The translations under genes and the position numbers were made by a program. From RGIG995 sp045543655 (GTDB lineage: Bacteria > Bacillota > Clostridia > Oscillospirales > UBA644), in assembly GCA_045543655.1 (NCBI GenBank), contig JAZPXN010000093.1:1-64000 (forward strand): 64,000 bases of DNA, given 5' to 3'. This document shows positions 42,550-51,030 of the stretch, one piece after another; positions within the stretch are counted from its first letter, which is position 1, and every line of letters starts with the position of its first letter. A model generated the notes under the pieces. The model was not told the DNA's origin, searched no databases, and was given only the letters and a program-made list of their open reading frames with translations.

Positions 42550-44331
42550 ATGGAACTCGAACGACTCCTTCTCCGGGTTAAAAACCCGGCGTGGTACAGC
42601 GGCGGCGAGCTGAACAGCGTGGTCAAGGATAAAAATTCCGTCAAAACCCGGTTTGCGTTTTGCTTTCCCGACCTGTACGACGTGGCAATGTCCCACCTTG
42701 GGATCAAAATTCTTTACGACGTATTAAATCAGAGAGACGATATCTGGTGCGAGCGGGCCTTTGCGCCGGCGCCGGACATGGAAAAACTGATGCGGGAGAA
42801 GTCCGTCCCCCTCTTTGGGCTGGAAAGCAGAGATCCCGTCAAGGACTTCGATTTTATCGCCTTTACCCTTCAGTACGAGCTGAGTTATACGAACGTTCTG
42901 AATATGCTGGATCTGGCGGGACTTCCCGTTCTTTCGGCAGAACGGAGCGACAATATGCCCGTAGTAATTGCGGGAGGTCCCTGCACCGTAAATCCGGAGC
43001 CGCTGGCCGATTTCGTCGACCTTTTTAATATCGGCGAGGGTGAGGAAACCCTTCTTCAGCTGGTGGATCTCTGGCAGGAATGCGGGGGAAACAAAAAAGA
43101 ATTTCTTGAAAAAGCGGACCGGCTGGAATCCTGCTACGTGCCCGCCATTCACGACCGGGAGATCAAGGTACGGCGACGCATCGTCAAGGACCTGGACAAG
43201 GCGCCCTATCCGGAAAAGCTCATCGTTCCCAACACGAAGGTCATCCACGACCGCATTTCCATGGAGATCATGCGAGGGTGCATCCGGGGTTGCCGCTTCT
43301 GCCAGGCGGGGATGATCTACCGACCCTTCCGGCAAAAATCTCCCGAAGTGATGATGGAAAACATCAAAAAGCTCTGCGCCTCTACGGGATACGAGGAAAT
43401 CTCTCTGACCTCTCTTTCCAGCAGCGATTACGAGAAGCTTCCGGAATTTGCGGATATGCTACTGGATTATTGCAATCCCCGGAAGATCAATCTGGCCCTT
43501 CCCTCTCTGCGCATCGACAATTTCTCGGAGGATCTGCTGAAAAAGCTGCGCACCGTCCGTTCCTCGGGGCTGACCTTTGCACCGGAAGCGGGAACTCAGC
43601 GGCTGCGGGATGCGATCAATAAGAACGTTACGGAAGAAGATATATTCGAATCCTGCCGCATCGCCTTCACGGGAGGCAATACGGCGGTAAAGCTGTATTT
43701 CATGATCGGCCTTCCCACCGAAACCGACGAGGACGTCCTCGGCATCGCGGATCTGGCCCAGCGGATCGTGGACTATTATTACCAACTGAAAACCAAGAAA
43801 AACGGAAAAGGCGTTTCGGTGACCATAAGCCTTTCCACCTTCGTTCCGAAGCCCTTTACGCCCTTCCAATGGGAGCCTCAGATTCCCCTGGAAGAGATTC
43901 ATCGCCGTCAGCAATTGCTGAAAAACGCCATTACCTCCCGGAAGATCCGGCTGAATTACCACGAGGGAAAAACCAGCGTGCTGGAAGGCGTTTTTGCACG
44001 GGGGGACCGGAAGCTGGGAAAACTCCTGCTCAAAGCGTGGCAAAAGGGTTGCATTCTTGATGCGTGGGACGAGCATTTCCGCTTCGATCTCTGGACCGAG
44101 GCCATGGAAGAATGCGGCATCAGCATCGAAGATTACGCCGGGCGCCGATTCGGATACGAGGAGGATCTGCCCTGGGACGTGATCGATTGCGGCGTCAGCA
44201 AGGCATTCCTCGTCCGGGAAGCAAAGCTGGCATACGAGAACAAAACCTCCCCCAACTGCAAAGAAAAATGCCTTGGTTGCGGAGTTAAAAAAATCTGCGG
44301 AGGTGACGTCTGTGATCCGGATCGTGTTTGA
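42550..44331 (+). CDS. TIGR03960-family B12-binding-like radical SAM protein
   Basis: A 593-aa protein. An N-terminal cobalamin-binding-like Rossmann domain (about 30-180: FAFCFPDLYDVAMSHLG, VIAGGPCTVNPEP) precedes a radical SAM domain with MRGCIRGCRFCQAG (C-x3-C-x2-C), IGLPTETDEDV and LSTFVPKPFTPFQW. A C-terminal cysteine cluster (CKEKCLGCG and later Cys) may hold another metal site. The family is widespread in anaerobes next to its TIGR03936 partner, often upstream of ribosomal protein L21 genes, but its reaction is unknown. AGGAG ribosome site. Confidence 0.93.
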   Translation: MELERLLLRVKNPAWYSGGELNSVVKDKNSVKTRFAFCFPDLYDVAMSHLGIKILYDVLNQRDDIWCERAFAPAPDMEKLMREKSVPLFGLESRDPVKDFDFIAFTLQYELSYTNVLNMLDLAGLPVLSAERSDNMPVVIAGGPCTVNPEPLADFVDLFNIGEGEETLLQLVDLWQECGGNKKEFLEKADRLESCYVPAIHDREIKVRRRIVKDLDKAPYPEKLIVPNTKVIHDRISMEIMRGCIRGCRFCQAGMIYRPFRQKSPEVMMENIKKLCASTGYEEISLTSLSSSDYEKLPEFADMLLDYCNPRKINLALPSLRIDNFSEDLLKKLRTVRSSGLTFAPEAGTQRLRDAINKNVTEEDIFESCRIAFTGGNTAVKLYFMIGLPTETDEDVLGIADLAQRIVDYYYQLKTKKNGKGVSVTISLSTFVPKPFTPFQWEPQIPLEEIHRRQQLLKNAITSRKIRLNYHEGKTSVLEGVFARGDRKLGKLLLKAWQKGCILDAWDEHFRFDLWTEAMEECGISIEDYAGRRFGYEEDLPWDVIDCGVSKAFLVREAKLAYENKTSPNCKEKCLGCGVKKICGGDVCDPDRV

Positions 44332-44935
44332 AAAACGCTCTACAGCCATCTATATGTCCCACCTGGACCTGATGCGGTGCATGACGAGAGCCTTGTCCCG
44401 GGCGGAAATTCCGGTGAAATTCACGGAGGGGTTCAATCCCCACCCCTATCTCGTTTTTGCCGCCCCGCTGGCCCTGGGAATTACGGGAGAACGGGAGTAT
44501 TTTGAAATCAAAATGACCGAAGATATGCCCTTTGACGAGATGCGGGAGCGGCTCAACGGCACCCTGCCCCTCGGACTGAAGATCCTGGAAGTATACGAAG
44601 CGGAAAACGATTTCAACGACATTGAAAGCGCTGACTACGAGCTTTTCGTGGAAGGAAAAACGGCGGCCGACTGGGACGCCTTCTTCTCCGCTGAGACGAT
44701 TCCCACGGAGAAAAAGACCAAGAGGGGTCTTGAAACCATCGATATGAAGGCCGAGATCTTCGGTTGCAAGGCGGAAGACCGGGAAAATGGAGTGCTTTTG
44801 CACCTGCATCTCCCCTGCGGAAACCGACGGAATCTTTCTCCCCTGCTGGTAGCAAAAACCTTTGCTCCCGACGAGGAAATCTATTATACCGCCTCCCGGA
44901 TCGGCTTTTACGATAAAAAGGGGAACAGATTCTAA
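44312..44935 (+). CDS. TIGR03936-family radical SAM-associated protein (DUF2344)
   Basis: A 207-aa partner of the preceding radical SAM protein; in some genomes the two are fused. RIVFEKRSTAIYMSHLDLMRCMTRALSRA and GFNPHPYLVFAAPLALGI are the family signature. GTG start 44312 lies 6 nt after a strong GGAGGTGA and inside the upstream gene (20-nt overlap), so translation is coupled. After its stop lie a small TGTCAC/GTGACA inverted repeat (44940-44957), a TATAAT without a matching -35 (44978-44983) and a direct repeat. Confidence 0.92.
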   Translation: MIRIVFEKRSTAIYMSHLDLMRCMTRALSRAEIPVKFTEGFNPHPYLVFAAPLALGITGEREYFEIKMTEDMPFDEMRERLNGTLPLGLKILEVYEAENDFNDIESADYELFVEGKTAADWDAFFSAETIPTEKKTKRGLETIDMKAEIFGCKAEDRENGVLLHLHLPCGNRRNLSPLLVAKTFAPDEEIYYTASRIGFYDKKGNRF

Positions 44936-45013
44936 CTTTTGTCACAAAATCGTGACAGATAAAAGATAAAGATATGCTATAATCGTCGTATGGTGAATTT
45001 TGTGCAGACGCAG

Positions 45014-45172
45014 AGGCGCGTACCGGGCGTACGTAACTGAGGCGAGCGCGGAATCCCACCGAAATTTACCTCGGTTTGCGGTGGAAATTTTGCGGAGGAT
45101 TTCGTGAGAGCCCGAAGGCGCGTACCGGGTGTACGTAACTGAGGCGAGCACGGAATCCCACCGAAATTTACC
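45014..45172. repeat. 57-bp direct repeat, two copies
   Basis: Unit AGGCGCGTACCGGG(C/T)GTACG ... CACCGAAATTTACC occurs at 45014-45070 and 45116-45172 with two substitutions and a 102-bp period. Each unit contains a CGTAC/GTACG mini-hairpin. It looks like a dispersed intergenic repeat rather than coding sequence; the second copy ends just before the queT riboswitch. Confidence 0.85.
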
Positions 45173-45176
45173 CGCA

Positions 45177-45216
45177 AAGTCAGTCGCAATTCCCTGACTT
45201 AAATTAAAATACGGAG
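45177..45216 (+). promoter_or_regulatory. preQ1-I riboswitch of queT
   Basis: Stem AAGTCAG/CTGACTT (45177-45183/45194-45200), loop TCGCAATTCC and tail AAATTAAAATACGGAG. It aligns position-for-position with the Thermoanaerobacter tengcongensis preQ1-I aptamer as I recall it: same 10-nt loop starting UCGCA and ending in the ligand-recognising C, the A-run in the tail, and the pseudoknot pairs C-G and (G-C replaced by A-U). The GGAG in the tail is the queT ribosome site, so ligand binding should block translation. Confidence 0.75.
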
Positions 45217-45226
45217 TGTTTGAGAA

Positions 45227-45730
45227 ATGAAAAATTTTTCTGCAAAGCAGATCGCCTTCTGTGGGCTGATCGCCGCCCTTTACGTCGTTTTTACCTGGAT
45301 TTTGGGAGATTTCGCCTACGGGCCCATCCAATTCCGCATTGCTGAGTGCATGACGGTCCTCCCCTACTGCTTTCCGGTAGCGACGGCGGGGCTTACGATC
45401 GGATGCTTCCTTGCCAACCTGATGAGCACCGCAGGCCCGTTGGACCTGGTATTGGGAACGGCGGCAACCCTTTTGGGCTGCGTGGGAACGCAGCTTTGCC
45501 GGAAAAAGAAACTGTGGTGGCTGGCCCCCCTGCCCCCGGTGATCGCAAACGCTTTTATGATCGGAATCATGCTGACGATATACAGTGATACGAAAACCCT
45601 TACAACCTTCGGGATCATGGCGGCACAGGTCGGATTGAGTGAGACTCTGTGCTGTTATGCATTGGGGCTTCCGTTGCTGTTATTGGTACGGCATTATCAA
45701 AAAACGAACAATCGAGGGATTGACTTATGA
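45227..45730 (+). CDS. queT: QueT-family queuosine-precursor transporter
   Basis: A 167-aa membrane protein with about five helices. AALYVVFTWILGDFAYGPIQFRIAECMTVLPYCFP and LAPLPPVIANAFMIG are signatures of the QueT/DUF988 family, thought to be substrate-binding (S) components of ECF-type transporters for preQ1 or related precursors. No Que biosynthesis genes lie nearby, consistent with salvage. A preQ1-I riboswitch covers its ribosome site. It overlaps galU by ATGA. Confidence 0.9.
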   Translation: MKNFSAKQIAFCGLIAALYVVFTWILGDFAYGPIQFRIAECMTVLPYCFPVATAGLTIGCFLANLMSTAGPLDLVLGTAATLLGCVGTQLCRKKKLWWLAPLPPVIANAFMIGIMLTIYSDTKTLTTFGIMAAQVGLSETLCCYALGLPLLLLVRHYQKTNNRGIDL

Positions 45731-46605
45731 AAATCAAAAAGGCAGTTATCCTGGCCGCAGGCCTGGGCACCCGTATGTTACCCGCAACGAAATCCGTTCC
45801 GAAGGAGCTTTTTCCCATCGTTGACAAGCCGGCGCTGCAGTATCTCGTGGAAGAAATCAAGGCCTCCGGCATCGACGACATCATGATCATCATCTCCCGG
45901 GGAAAGACCTTGATCGAGGATCATTTCGACTACGCCCCCGAGCTGGAAGACCGTCTCCGCGCCGGTGGCGCCGCAAAAGAAGCGGCATTAAAGCAGGTAC
46001 GGGATATTGCGGAGTTGGCGGATATCGTCTACGCCCGGCAGAAAGAAATGCTGGGGACCGGCCACGCCCTGCTTCTGGCCAAGAACTTCGTGGGTGACGA
46101 GCCCTTTGCCCTGCTCTACGGCGACGACGTAATCATGAACGAGGAGAAACCCGTGGTGGGTCAGCTCGTGGACGTATACGAAAAATACGGAAAGAGCGTC
46201 GTAGGAGTCCAGGAGGTCCCGGAAGAGCTGGTCATGAAGTATTGCACGCTGGACGTGACGAAGGTGGACGATCGGCTTTACGACGTCTCCGACATGATTG
46301 AAAAACCCAAGAAGGAAGAGATCATCTCCTGCTTCTCGGTGTTGGGGCGCATCGTATTGACCCCCGACGTGTTTGATTATCTGGACAAAACCCCCTATGC
46401 GGCGAACGGTGAGCTGCAGCTGACCGATACCATGAAGCTGATGGCGATCGACGGGAAGATGATGGCCATCGATTTTGAAGGCATCCGCTACGATATGGGG
46501 AATAAACTGGGCGTCATGCAGGCTCAGGTCGAAACGGCCCTGAAGCACCCCGAGATCGGCGACGATTTCCGGGCGTATCTGAAGGAGATTTCGAAAACTC
46601 TTTAA
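45727..46605 (+). CDS. galU: UTP--glucose-1-phosphate uridylyltransferase
   Basis: A 292-aa enzyme making UDP-glucose for glycolipids, teichoic acids and galactose metabolism. The nucleotide-binding signature ILAAGLGTRMLPATKSVPKEL, IVDKPALQYLVEE and the later MIEKPKKEE are intact, as are GTGHALLLAK and YGDDV. The start overlaps queT by 4 nt, so the two are translated in series although unrelated in pathway; the preQ1 switch acts on queT initiation and may spill over to galU. Confidence 0.97.
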   Translation: MKIKKAVILAAGLGTRMLPATKSVPKELFPIVDKPALQYLVEEIKASGIDDIMIIISRGKTLIEDHFDYAPELEDRLRAGGAAKEAALKQVRDIAELADIVYARQKEMLGTGHALLLAKNFVGDEPFALLYGDDVIMNEEKPVVGQLVDVYEKYGKSVVGVQEVPEELVMKYCTLDVTKVDDRLYDVSDMIEKPKKEEIISCFSVLGRIVLTPDVFDYLDKTPYAANGELQLTDTMKLMAIDGKMMAIDFEGIRYDMGNKLGVMQAQVETALKHPEIGDDFRAYLKEISKTL

Positions 46606-46611
46606 CCGAAG

Positions 46612-46656
46612 AAAAAAATTACGCCCGGAGAAGCATCTCCGGGCGTCTTCGTATTT
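46612..46656. terminator. Bidirectional terminator between galU and epimerase genes
   Basis: An 11-bp ACGCCCGGAGA/TCTCCGGGCGT stem (46621-46631/46636-46646) has an A-run to the left and CTTCGTATTTTT to the right, suitable for two convergent genes. Confidence 0.85.
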
Positions 46657-46664
46657 TTCAGAGG

Positions 46665-47537
46665 TCAATCGAGGGTATAAGACACGGAACAGAATTCTTC
46701 TTTTCCGGGGGCAAGGGTGCGCATATCCCGCTTGACGGTCAGATCCTCCGGGTCTTTCGCGCCGCTGGGAAGGCCGTTCCAGGGTTCGATGCAGACGTAT
46801 TTCGCATTGCTTCCCGTGGCCTGCCAGAAGGCAAGATAATCAAAGCCGGTGCAATCGGTGCGAATACGGTGGGAGGATTTGTCACACTTGATCTCGAAGG
46901 TCTTATTCTCAAGGCCGGTGAGGATAAAGGCGTCGTCGTCGAACATTTCGTGATAAAAGGGGATCTTGTTGCCCTTAGCGTAGGGACAGGGAACCACGGT
47001 GCCGGACATGAACATTCCGTCAAGCAGCTCTTGCTTCAAGGGCTGTCCTTCCGCAAATTCCAGATACCAATCGGAAAATTCCGTACCGTCGGGAGGAAGA
47101 ATAAAGCCGGGATGAGCACCGAAGGAATAAATCATCGGCTCCTTGCCGGGATTCTCAACCCGGAAGGTTTGGGTCAGAGTATTGCCGGAAAGGGAATAGA
47201 TCACGTCGAAGATAAAGTCAAAGGGATACAGCGCCTTGGTGGACTCGGAGGAGGTCAGGCGGTAGGTCAAAGACGTTTCGGTCTTCTCCACCAGGGTAAA
47301 CACCGAGGTTCGGGCAAATCCGTGGGGGCCTTCCGCCGGATATTCCCGGCCGGCGTAGGTATATTTTCCATCCTTGATGCGGCCGACGAAGGGAAACAGA
47401 ACGGGAGAGTGCTCGCCCCATACGGCGGGATCGGCCTGCCAGAGGCGTTCGGTACCGTCAAGCTTAACGGATTGCAACTCCGCACCCAGATCGGACACGG
47501 TCACGGTCAGACGGCCGTTGGAGATAATTTCGGTCAT
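46665..47537 (-). CDS. Aldose 1-epimerase-family protein
   Basis: A 290-aa beta-sandwich mutarotase of the LacX/YihR-like group. SPVLFPFVGRIKDGKY, GPHGFART with the likely catalytic His, SFGAHPGF and CIEPWNGLPSG are present. The Shine-Dalgarno GAGGAA overlaps the stop of the histidine kinase gene, 6 nt upstream, so the three genes RR-HK-epimerase form one operon. That suggests the two-component system responds to a sugar or cell-envelope state (inference). Confidence 0.88.
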   Translation of the reverse strand: MTEIISNGRLTVTVSDLGAELQSVKLDGTERLWQADPAVWGEHSPVLFPFVGRIKDGKYTYAGREYPAEGPHGFARTSVFTLVEKTETSLTYRLTSSESTKALYPFDFIFDVIYSLSGNTLTQTFRVENPGKEPMIYSFGAHPGFILPPDGTEFSDWYLEFAEGQPLKQELLDGMFMSGTVVPCPYAKGNKIPFYHEMFDDDAFILTGLENKTFEIKCDKSSHRIRTDCTGFDYLAFWQATGSNAKYVCIEPWNGLPSGAKDPEDLTVKRDMRTLAPGKEEFCSVSYTLD

Positions 47538-47543
47538 ATAATG

Positions 47544-49559
47544 TTATTCCTCGCTTTCGGAAGATGATTCGTTTTTCAGGGGAAACGTTACGGAGGAAGA
47601 AAACTGGTCGCCGTCAATGGAAATAAAAAACCGGGCACCCAATTGCTCCGCGAAAGATTTCGCGATGGCTAACCCTAGTCCGCTCCCCTCACCGGTGCGG
47701 GAGGGATCTCCCCGGACGAATTGCTCGGAGATCTCCTCGGCCGAAAAATTCATTTCGTAGGAAGCGGTATTTTTCACCGTCACGCAAGCGGTATCCCCAT
47801 CCAGGGACAGCGTAACGAAAATGCGGGTGCCGGCAAGGGAATACTTCAGCGCGTTATCCAACATATTCTGCAGGATGCGATAGATCTTATTGCCGTTGGA
47901 ACGAATGGGCGCGGAACCTTCCCCGGTGAGACGGACGGTCTTTCCTGCCGTAGCCGCGGTATCGGAGAGATCGGCAACCAGCTGGCGCGCCAGAAGGAAG
48001 AGATCCAGATCCTCCATAGGAATTTCCTCAGCACCGCTGTTGGCCTTGGACAGAGCAAAAACGTCGGACACCAGATGGTTGAGCCGATTGGATTTCTGGG
48101 TAATGACCCGAACGTAATCCCGGGCCTCGTCGGAAAGATCGGTCTTGGAAAGAAGATCCAAATATCCAATGATAGAGGTCAGGGGAGTGCGAAGATCGTG
48201 GGAAACGTTGGTGATCAGATTGACCCGGGAGCGTTCCGCGGAAATCTGGCTTTTCAGCGTCTGTTCAAAGCCGTCTCCGACGCTGCGAAGCTGGTCCTCG
48301 TATTCGGAAAAATGATTCTTATCGCCCAGTTCGGCGCGGAACGACAGATTGCCCTTCTGCAATTCCGAAATATGATCCAGGATCCGGTTCAGGGAGCGGA
48401 GATCGTAATAGCATCCGAACAGATAGATCCCCGCCAGAGCAAGGGCCGAAATCAAAAAGATAATTTGAACGACGATCCAGAAATGGTTCACTGCAGTAGC
48501 GATGTACGCCCCGACAAACACTGCCTCCAGGACGAGAAAAAGAACGGTACGAAGGATGAAAAGCACGGAAAAACGGTAGCGGCGGAAATAATTCCGGTCG
48601 ACGCGGCGGCGCAGAGCCAGGTAGGGATGCGAGCAGAACCACCACAGAAAGGATCCCCGCATCAGCCGACGCTCTTTCCCGGCAAAAATTAAGGAAAGAA
48701 GCGACGTAAAAAAGATCAGGAGAAGCAACGCAAAGAGGAAGGCAAAGGAATAATAGACCGCCTTTTCGCTGCCGAAATTAAACAACTCCAACAGGTTTCG
48801 GAAGCGACGGAGAAAATCAACGTCCAAAATCTGCAAGAGCCAAATCACCGAGAGAATGGCAAAAAGCACCGTCAGCTCCGTAAAGACCCGGGGCGCTTTG
48901 GGGGATGCGACCGGCGCCCCCCAGCTGACGGCAAGAATCAGATAAACGGCAGGCAGAACGGCAAGAGCCAACAGGATAATAAAGAGAAGGGCCCGATCCT
49001 TTGCCGTATCCCAAACCGAGTACTGCTCGCTGATCCAATCGGAATCGGGGACGAGAATGGCACCGGCATCGCAGGAAAAGACGGAGAGGGAAACCGTTTT
49101 GGTCAGATCGTAGGGAGCCCAGGAATAGTCCTCCCAATGGGAGAAGCTGTCGGTCTGGGTATAATTGGTATCGAGAAGATAGCAAACGCCACTCCGGTAG
49201 ACCGACAGAGTCTTCGCGTGGCTGAAATCCACCCCCTCCAGCAAGGGAATATCGGTGAGAACGGTGCCGTCGGCGTAAAAATAATAATGGAACGCCCCGT
49301 CCACGGCCCCTCCTTCCAGATCCACCGCAGAAACCTTCCGGCCGGAATAGACCTGTCGGGCAAGGGAGACCATCTCCTCGGAAGCGGCCTGCAGACGGTG
49401 ATGGTAGGACGTGGTATTACGGAAATCGGTATAGGTAAAGATCTCTCCCATACCGGCCTGATCGTTGGCGTAAACATAGCACATAGCGGAGGAAAACAAC
49501 AAAGCGGCAAGAAGCAAAAACGCCAGCAATTGCAGGGGGCGAGAGCGCAAAAACGCCAT
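47544..49559 (-). CDS. Membrane sensor histidine kinase
   Basis: A 671-aa kinase. N-terminal membrane helix (about 8-30), extracytoplasmic sensor region (about 32-188), then six or so helices (190-375), a HAMP-like stretch (380-445), HisKA with VSHDLRTPLTS (His454), and an HATPase domain with N-box NMLDNALKYS (about 565-574) and G-box GEGSGLGLAIAK (623-634). It phosphorylates the response regulator encoded 36 nt upstream. Many extra helices hint at an intramembrane sensor. Signal unknown. Confidence 0.93.
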   Translation of the reverse strand: MAFLRSRPLQLLAFLLLAALLFSSAMCYVYANDQAGMGEIFTYTDFRNTTSYHHRLQAASEEMVSLARQVYSGRKVSAVDLEGGAVDGAFHYYFYADGTVLTDIPLLEGVDFSHAKTLSVYRSGVCYLLDTNYTQTDSFSHWEDYSWAPYDLTKTVSLSVFSCDAGAILVPDSDWISEQYSVWDTAKDRALLFIILLALAVLPAVYLILAVSWGAPVASPKAPRVFTELTVLFAILSVIWLLQILDVDFLRRFRNLLELFNFGSEKAVYYSFAFLFALLLLIFFTSLLSLIFAGKERRLMRGSFLWWFCSHPYLALRRRVDRNYFRRYRFSVLFILRTVLFLVLEAVFVGAYIATAVNHFWIVVQIIFLISALALAGIYLFGCYYDLRSLNRILDHISELQKGNLSFRAELGDKNHFSEYEDQLRSVGDGFEQTLKSQISAERSRVNLITNVSHDLRTPLTSIIGYLDLLSKTDLSDEARDYVRVITQKSNRLNHLVSDVFALSKANSGAEEIPMEDLDLFLLARQLVADLSDTAATAGKTVRLTGEGSAPIRSNGNKIYRILQNMLDNALKYSLAGTRIFVTLSLDGDTACVTVKNTASYEMNFSAEEISEQFVRGDPSRTGEGSGLGLAIAKSFAEQLGARFFISIDGDQFSSSVTFPLKNESSSESEE

Positions 49560-49595
49560 AAGACCGGTCTCCTTTCCGAGGATTTTTGAGAAAAA

Positions 49596-50303
49596 TTATT
49601 TTTCCAGTTTGTATCCGATCCCCCAGATCACCTTTAAATATCGGGGTTCTTTGGGATCGATCTCGATCTTTTCCCGGATGCGGCGGATGTGAACGGTGAC
49701 GGTATTTTCTACGGCGTGGGCGTCTTCCTTCCAGACGGCGCGGTAGATCTCGTCAGCAGAATAGACCTTTCCGGGAGAACGCATAAACAGCTCCATAATC
49801 CCCCATTCGGTGGAGGTCAGCTTCACGGAACGGCCGTCCACGGAAAATTCTCTGGCGTCGAGATCCATCTGAAGCCCCCCGACGGTGATCAGATTATCGG
49901 TCGGCTCCTCTGAAGCACCGAGACGGAAGTAGCGCCTCAGTTGAGATCCGACCCGGGCGAGAAGCTCCATGGGATTGTAGGGCTTTGCAATATAATCGTC
50001 CGCCCCCACGTTCAGCCCGAGGATCTTGTCACTGTCCTCGGTTCGGGCGGAAAGAATGATAATAGGAATATTGCGGGTCTTACGGATATGCATGACGGCG
50101 GAAAGCCCGTCCACCCGGGGCATCATCAAATCCATCAGGATCAGATGAACCTTATTCCGGGCAAGCACGTCAAGGGCCTCCAGCCCGTCGTAGGCCTGCA
50201 GGACGGAATACCCTTCCAGCTCCAGAAGTTTCGTGATGGCAGAAACGATCTCAGGGTCGTCGTCCACGACCAGCACCGTTGCTTTCAGTTCGGGGAAATC
50301 CAT
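49596..50303 (-). CDS. OmpR/PhoB-family response regulator
   Basis: A 235-aa regulator. Receiver domain with acidic pocket VVDDDPE and phosphoacceptor Asp58 (LILMDLMMP), KPYNPMELLARV, then a winged helix with LTSTEWGIMELFMRSPGKVYS and ENTVTVHIRRIREKIE. ATG 50303 is backed by GGAGG 8 nt upstream. First gene of the RR-kinase-epimerase operon. Confidence 0.95.
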   Translation of the reverse strand: MDFPELKATVLVVDDDPEIVSAITKLLELEGYSVLQAYDGLEALDVLARNKVHLILMDLMMPRVDGLSAVMHIRKTRNIPIIILSARTEDSDKILGLNVGADDYIAKPYNPMELLARVGSQLRRYFRLGASEEPTDNLITVGGLQMDLDAREFSVDGRSVKLTSTEWGIMELFMRSPGKVYSADEIYRAVWKEDAHAVENTVTVHIRRIREKIEIDPKEPRYLKVIWGIGYKLEK

Positions 50304-50342
50304 GAAGGGCCTCCTGCGACAGATCAAAATATTATATCTTAT

Positions 50343-50371
50343 ATTATATCACAGACAGACCCAATTGTCAA
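50343..50371 (-). promoter_or_regulatory. Promoter of the two-component operon
   Basis: Minus-strand TTGACA (50366-50371), 17-bp spacer, TATAAT (50343-50348), beginning 11 bp beyond the stop of the upstream MecA-like gene. Confidence 0.85.
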
Positions 50372-50381
50372 GGGAAAAGCG

Positions 50382-50906
50382 TCAAGCGAGATACAGGGAA
50401 ACCGCCCCGGGAAGAAGGGTGGCGTGCTCCGCAAGAAAGGATCGGTCCAAGGGAGACGAAACGCCGTATTCCAACAGCGTTCCGGTCAAACGACCGAAGA
50501 GGTGCAAATCGGCGTAAAACTCGAACCAAAGATAGTATTTCCCGGCATAACGGTAGATTTCCGCGCAGATCCGGGGATCCTTTGGAAAGACCCGGCGACA
50601 GTCAAGCAGGCGATCGACGTCGGCAAATTCCAGAACCCGGGAAAAGAGCCCTCGACTCCCGTCTTCTTTGGGCAAAGAAAAGTACAGGATCAGGTCTCCC
50701 GACGGATTTTCCACCGCCCGGACGGTAACGTTTCCGGAATTGTCCATCCCCTCCCGCAGACAGACCAGCACCGCCATTTGTTCGCAGAAGCGCCGGGTGC
50801 GGGGATCCGAAAAGGACATGGTGGCGTAGCGGATCCCGAAAGCCTTCTGGTCAGAGACCGATAATACGACGGCCACGTCGCCCCGAGGCGTTTTTTCCAT
50901 CTTCAC
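50382..50906 (-). CDS. MecA-like adaptor protein
   Basis: A 174-aa protein. The C-terminal half (about 80-170) matches the MecA adaptor domain that docks on ClpC: VLEFADVDRLLDCCR-like segment, IYRYAGKYYLWFEF and LLEYGVSSPLDRSFLAEHATLL. The N-terminal half is short and diverged, as in clostridial MecA-like proteins. GTG 50906 is chosen because AGGGGAG lies 6 nt upstream; the longer ATG at 50939 overlaps the promoter -10 and cannot be used from it. Likely directs substrates to ClpCP. Confidence 0.75.
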   Translation of the reverse strand: MKMEKTPRGDVAVVLSVSDQKAFGIRYATMSFSDPRTRRFCEQMAVLVCLREGMDNSGNVTVRAVENPSGDLILYFSLPKEDGSRGLFSRVLEFADVDRLLDCRRVFPKDPRICAEIYRYAGKYYLWFEFYADLHLFGRLTGTLLEYGVSSPLDRSFLAEHATLLPGAVSLYLA

Positions 50907-50937
50907 GGGTCTCTCCCCTTTCCGGTCGGGATATTCC

Positions 50938-50967
50938 ATTATATTTTCCCGGGCGGATTTTTGACAA
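50938..50967 (-). promoter_or_regulatory. Promoter of the MecA-like gene
   Basis: Minus-strand TTGTCA (50962-50967), 18-bp spacer, TATAAT (50938-50943). The -10 ends 31 bp before the chosen GTG. Confidence 0.65.
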
Positions 50968-50971
50968 TGAC

Positions 50972-51000
50972 TTGACAAAGGGCGAAGAATATGATATTAT
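50972..51000 (+). promoter_or_regulatory. Promoter of tsaD
   Basis: TTGACA (50972-50977), 17-bp spacer, TATTAT (50995-51000), back to back with the mecA-like promoter. Confidence 0.75.
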
Positions 51001-51030
51001 TGTAAAGAACTCAAAGAAAAGGACGAAACC

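Noticed and set aside
45014..45172. CRISPR-like repeat
   Set aside because: Only two 57-bp copies with a 45-bp intervening stretch, no short repeats with regular spacers and no cas genes anywhere in the window.
50382..50939. Longer start (ATG 50939) for the MecA-like gene
   Set aside because: It overlaps the -10 box of the only visible promoter; GTG 50906 has a strong ribosome site.
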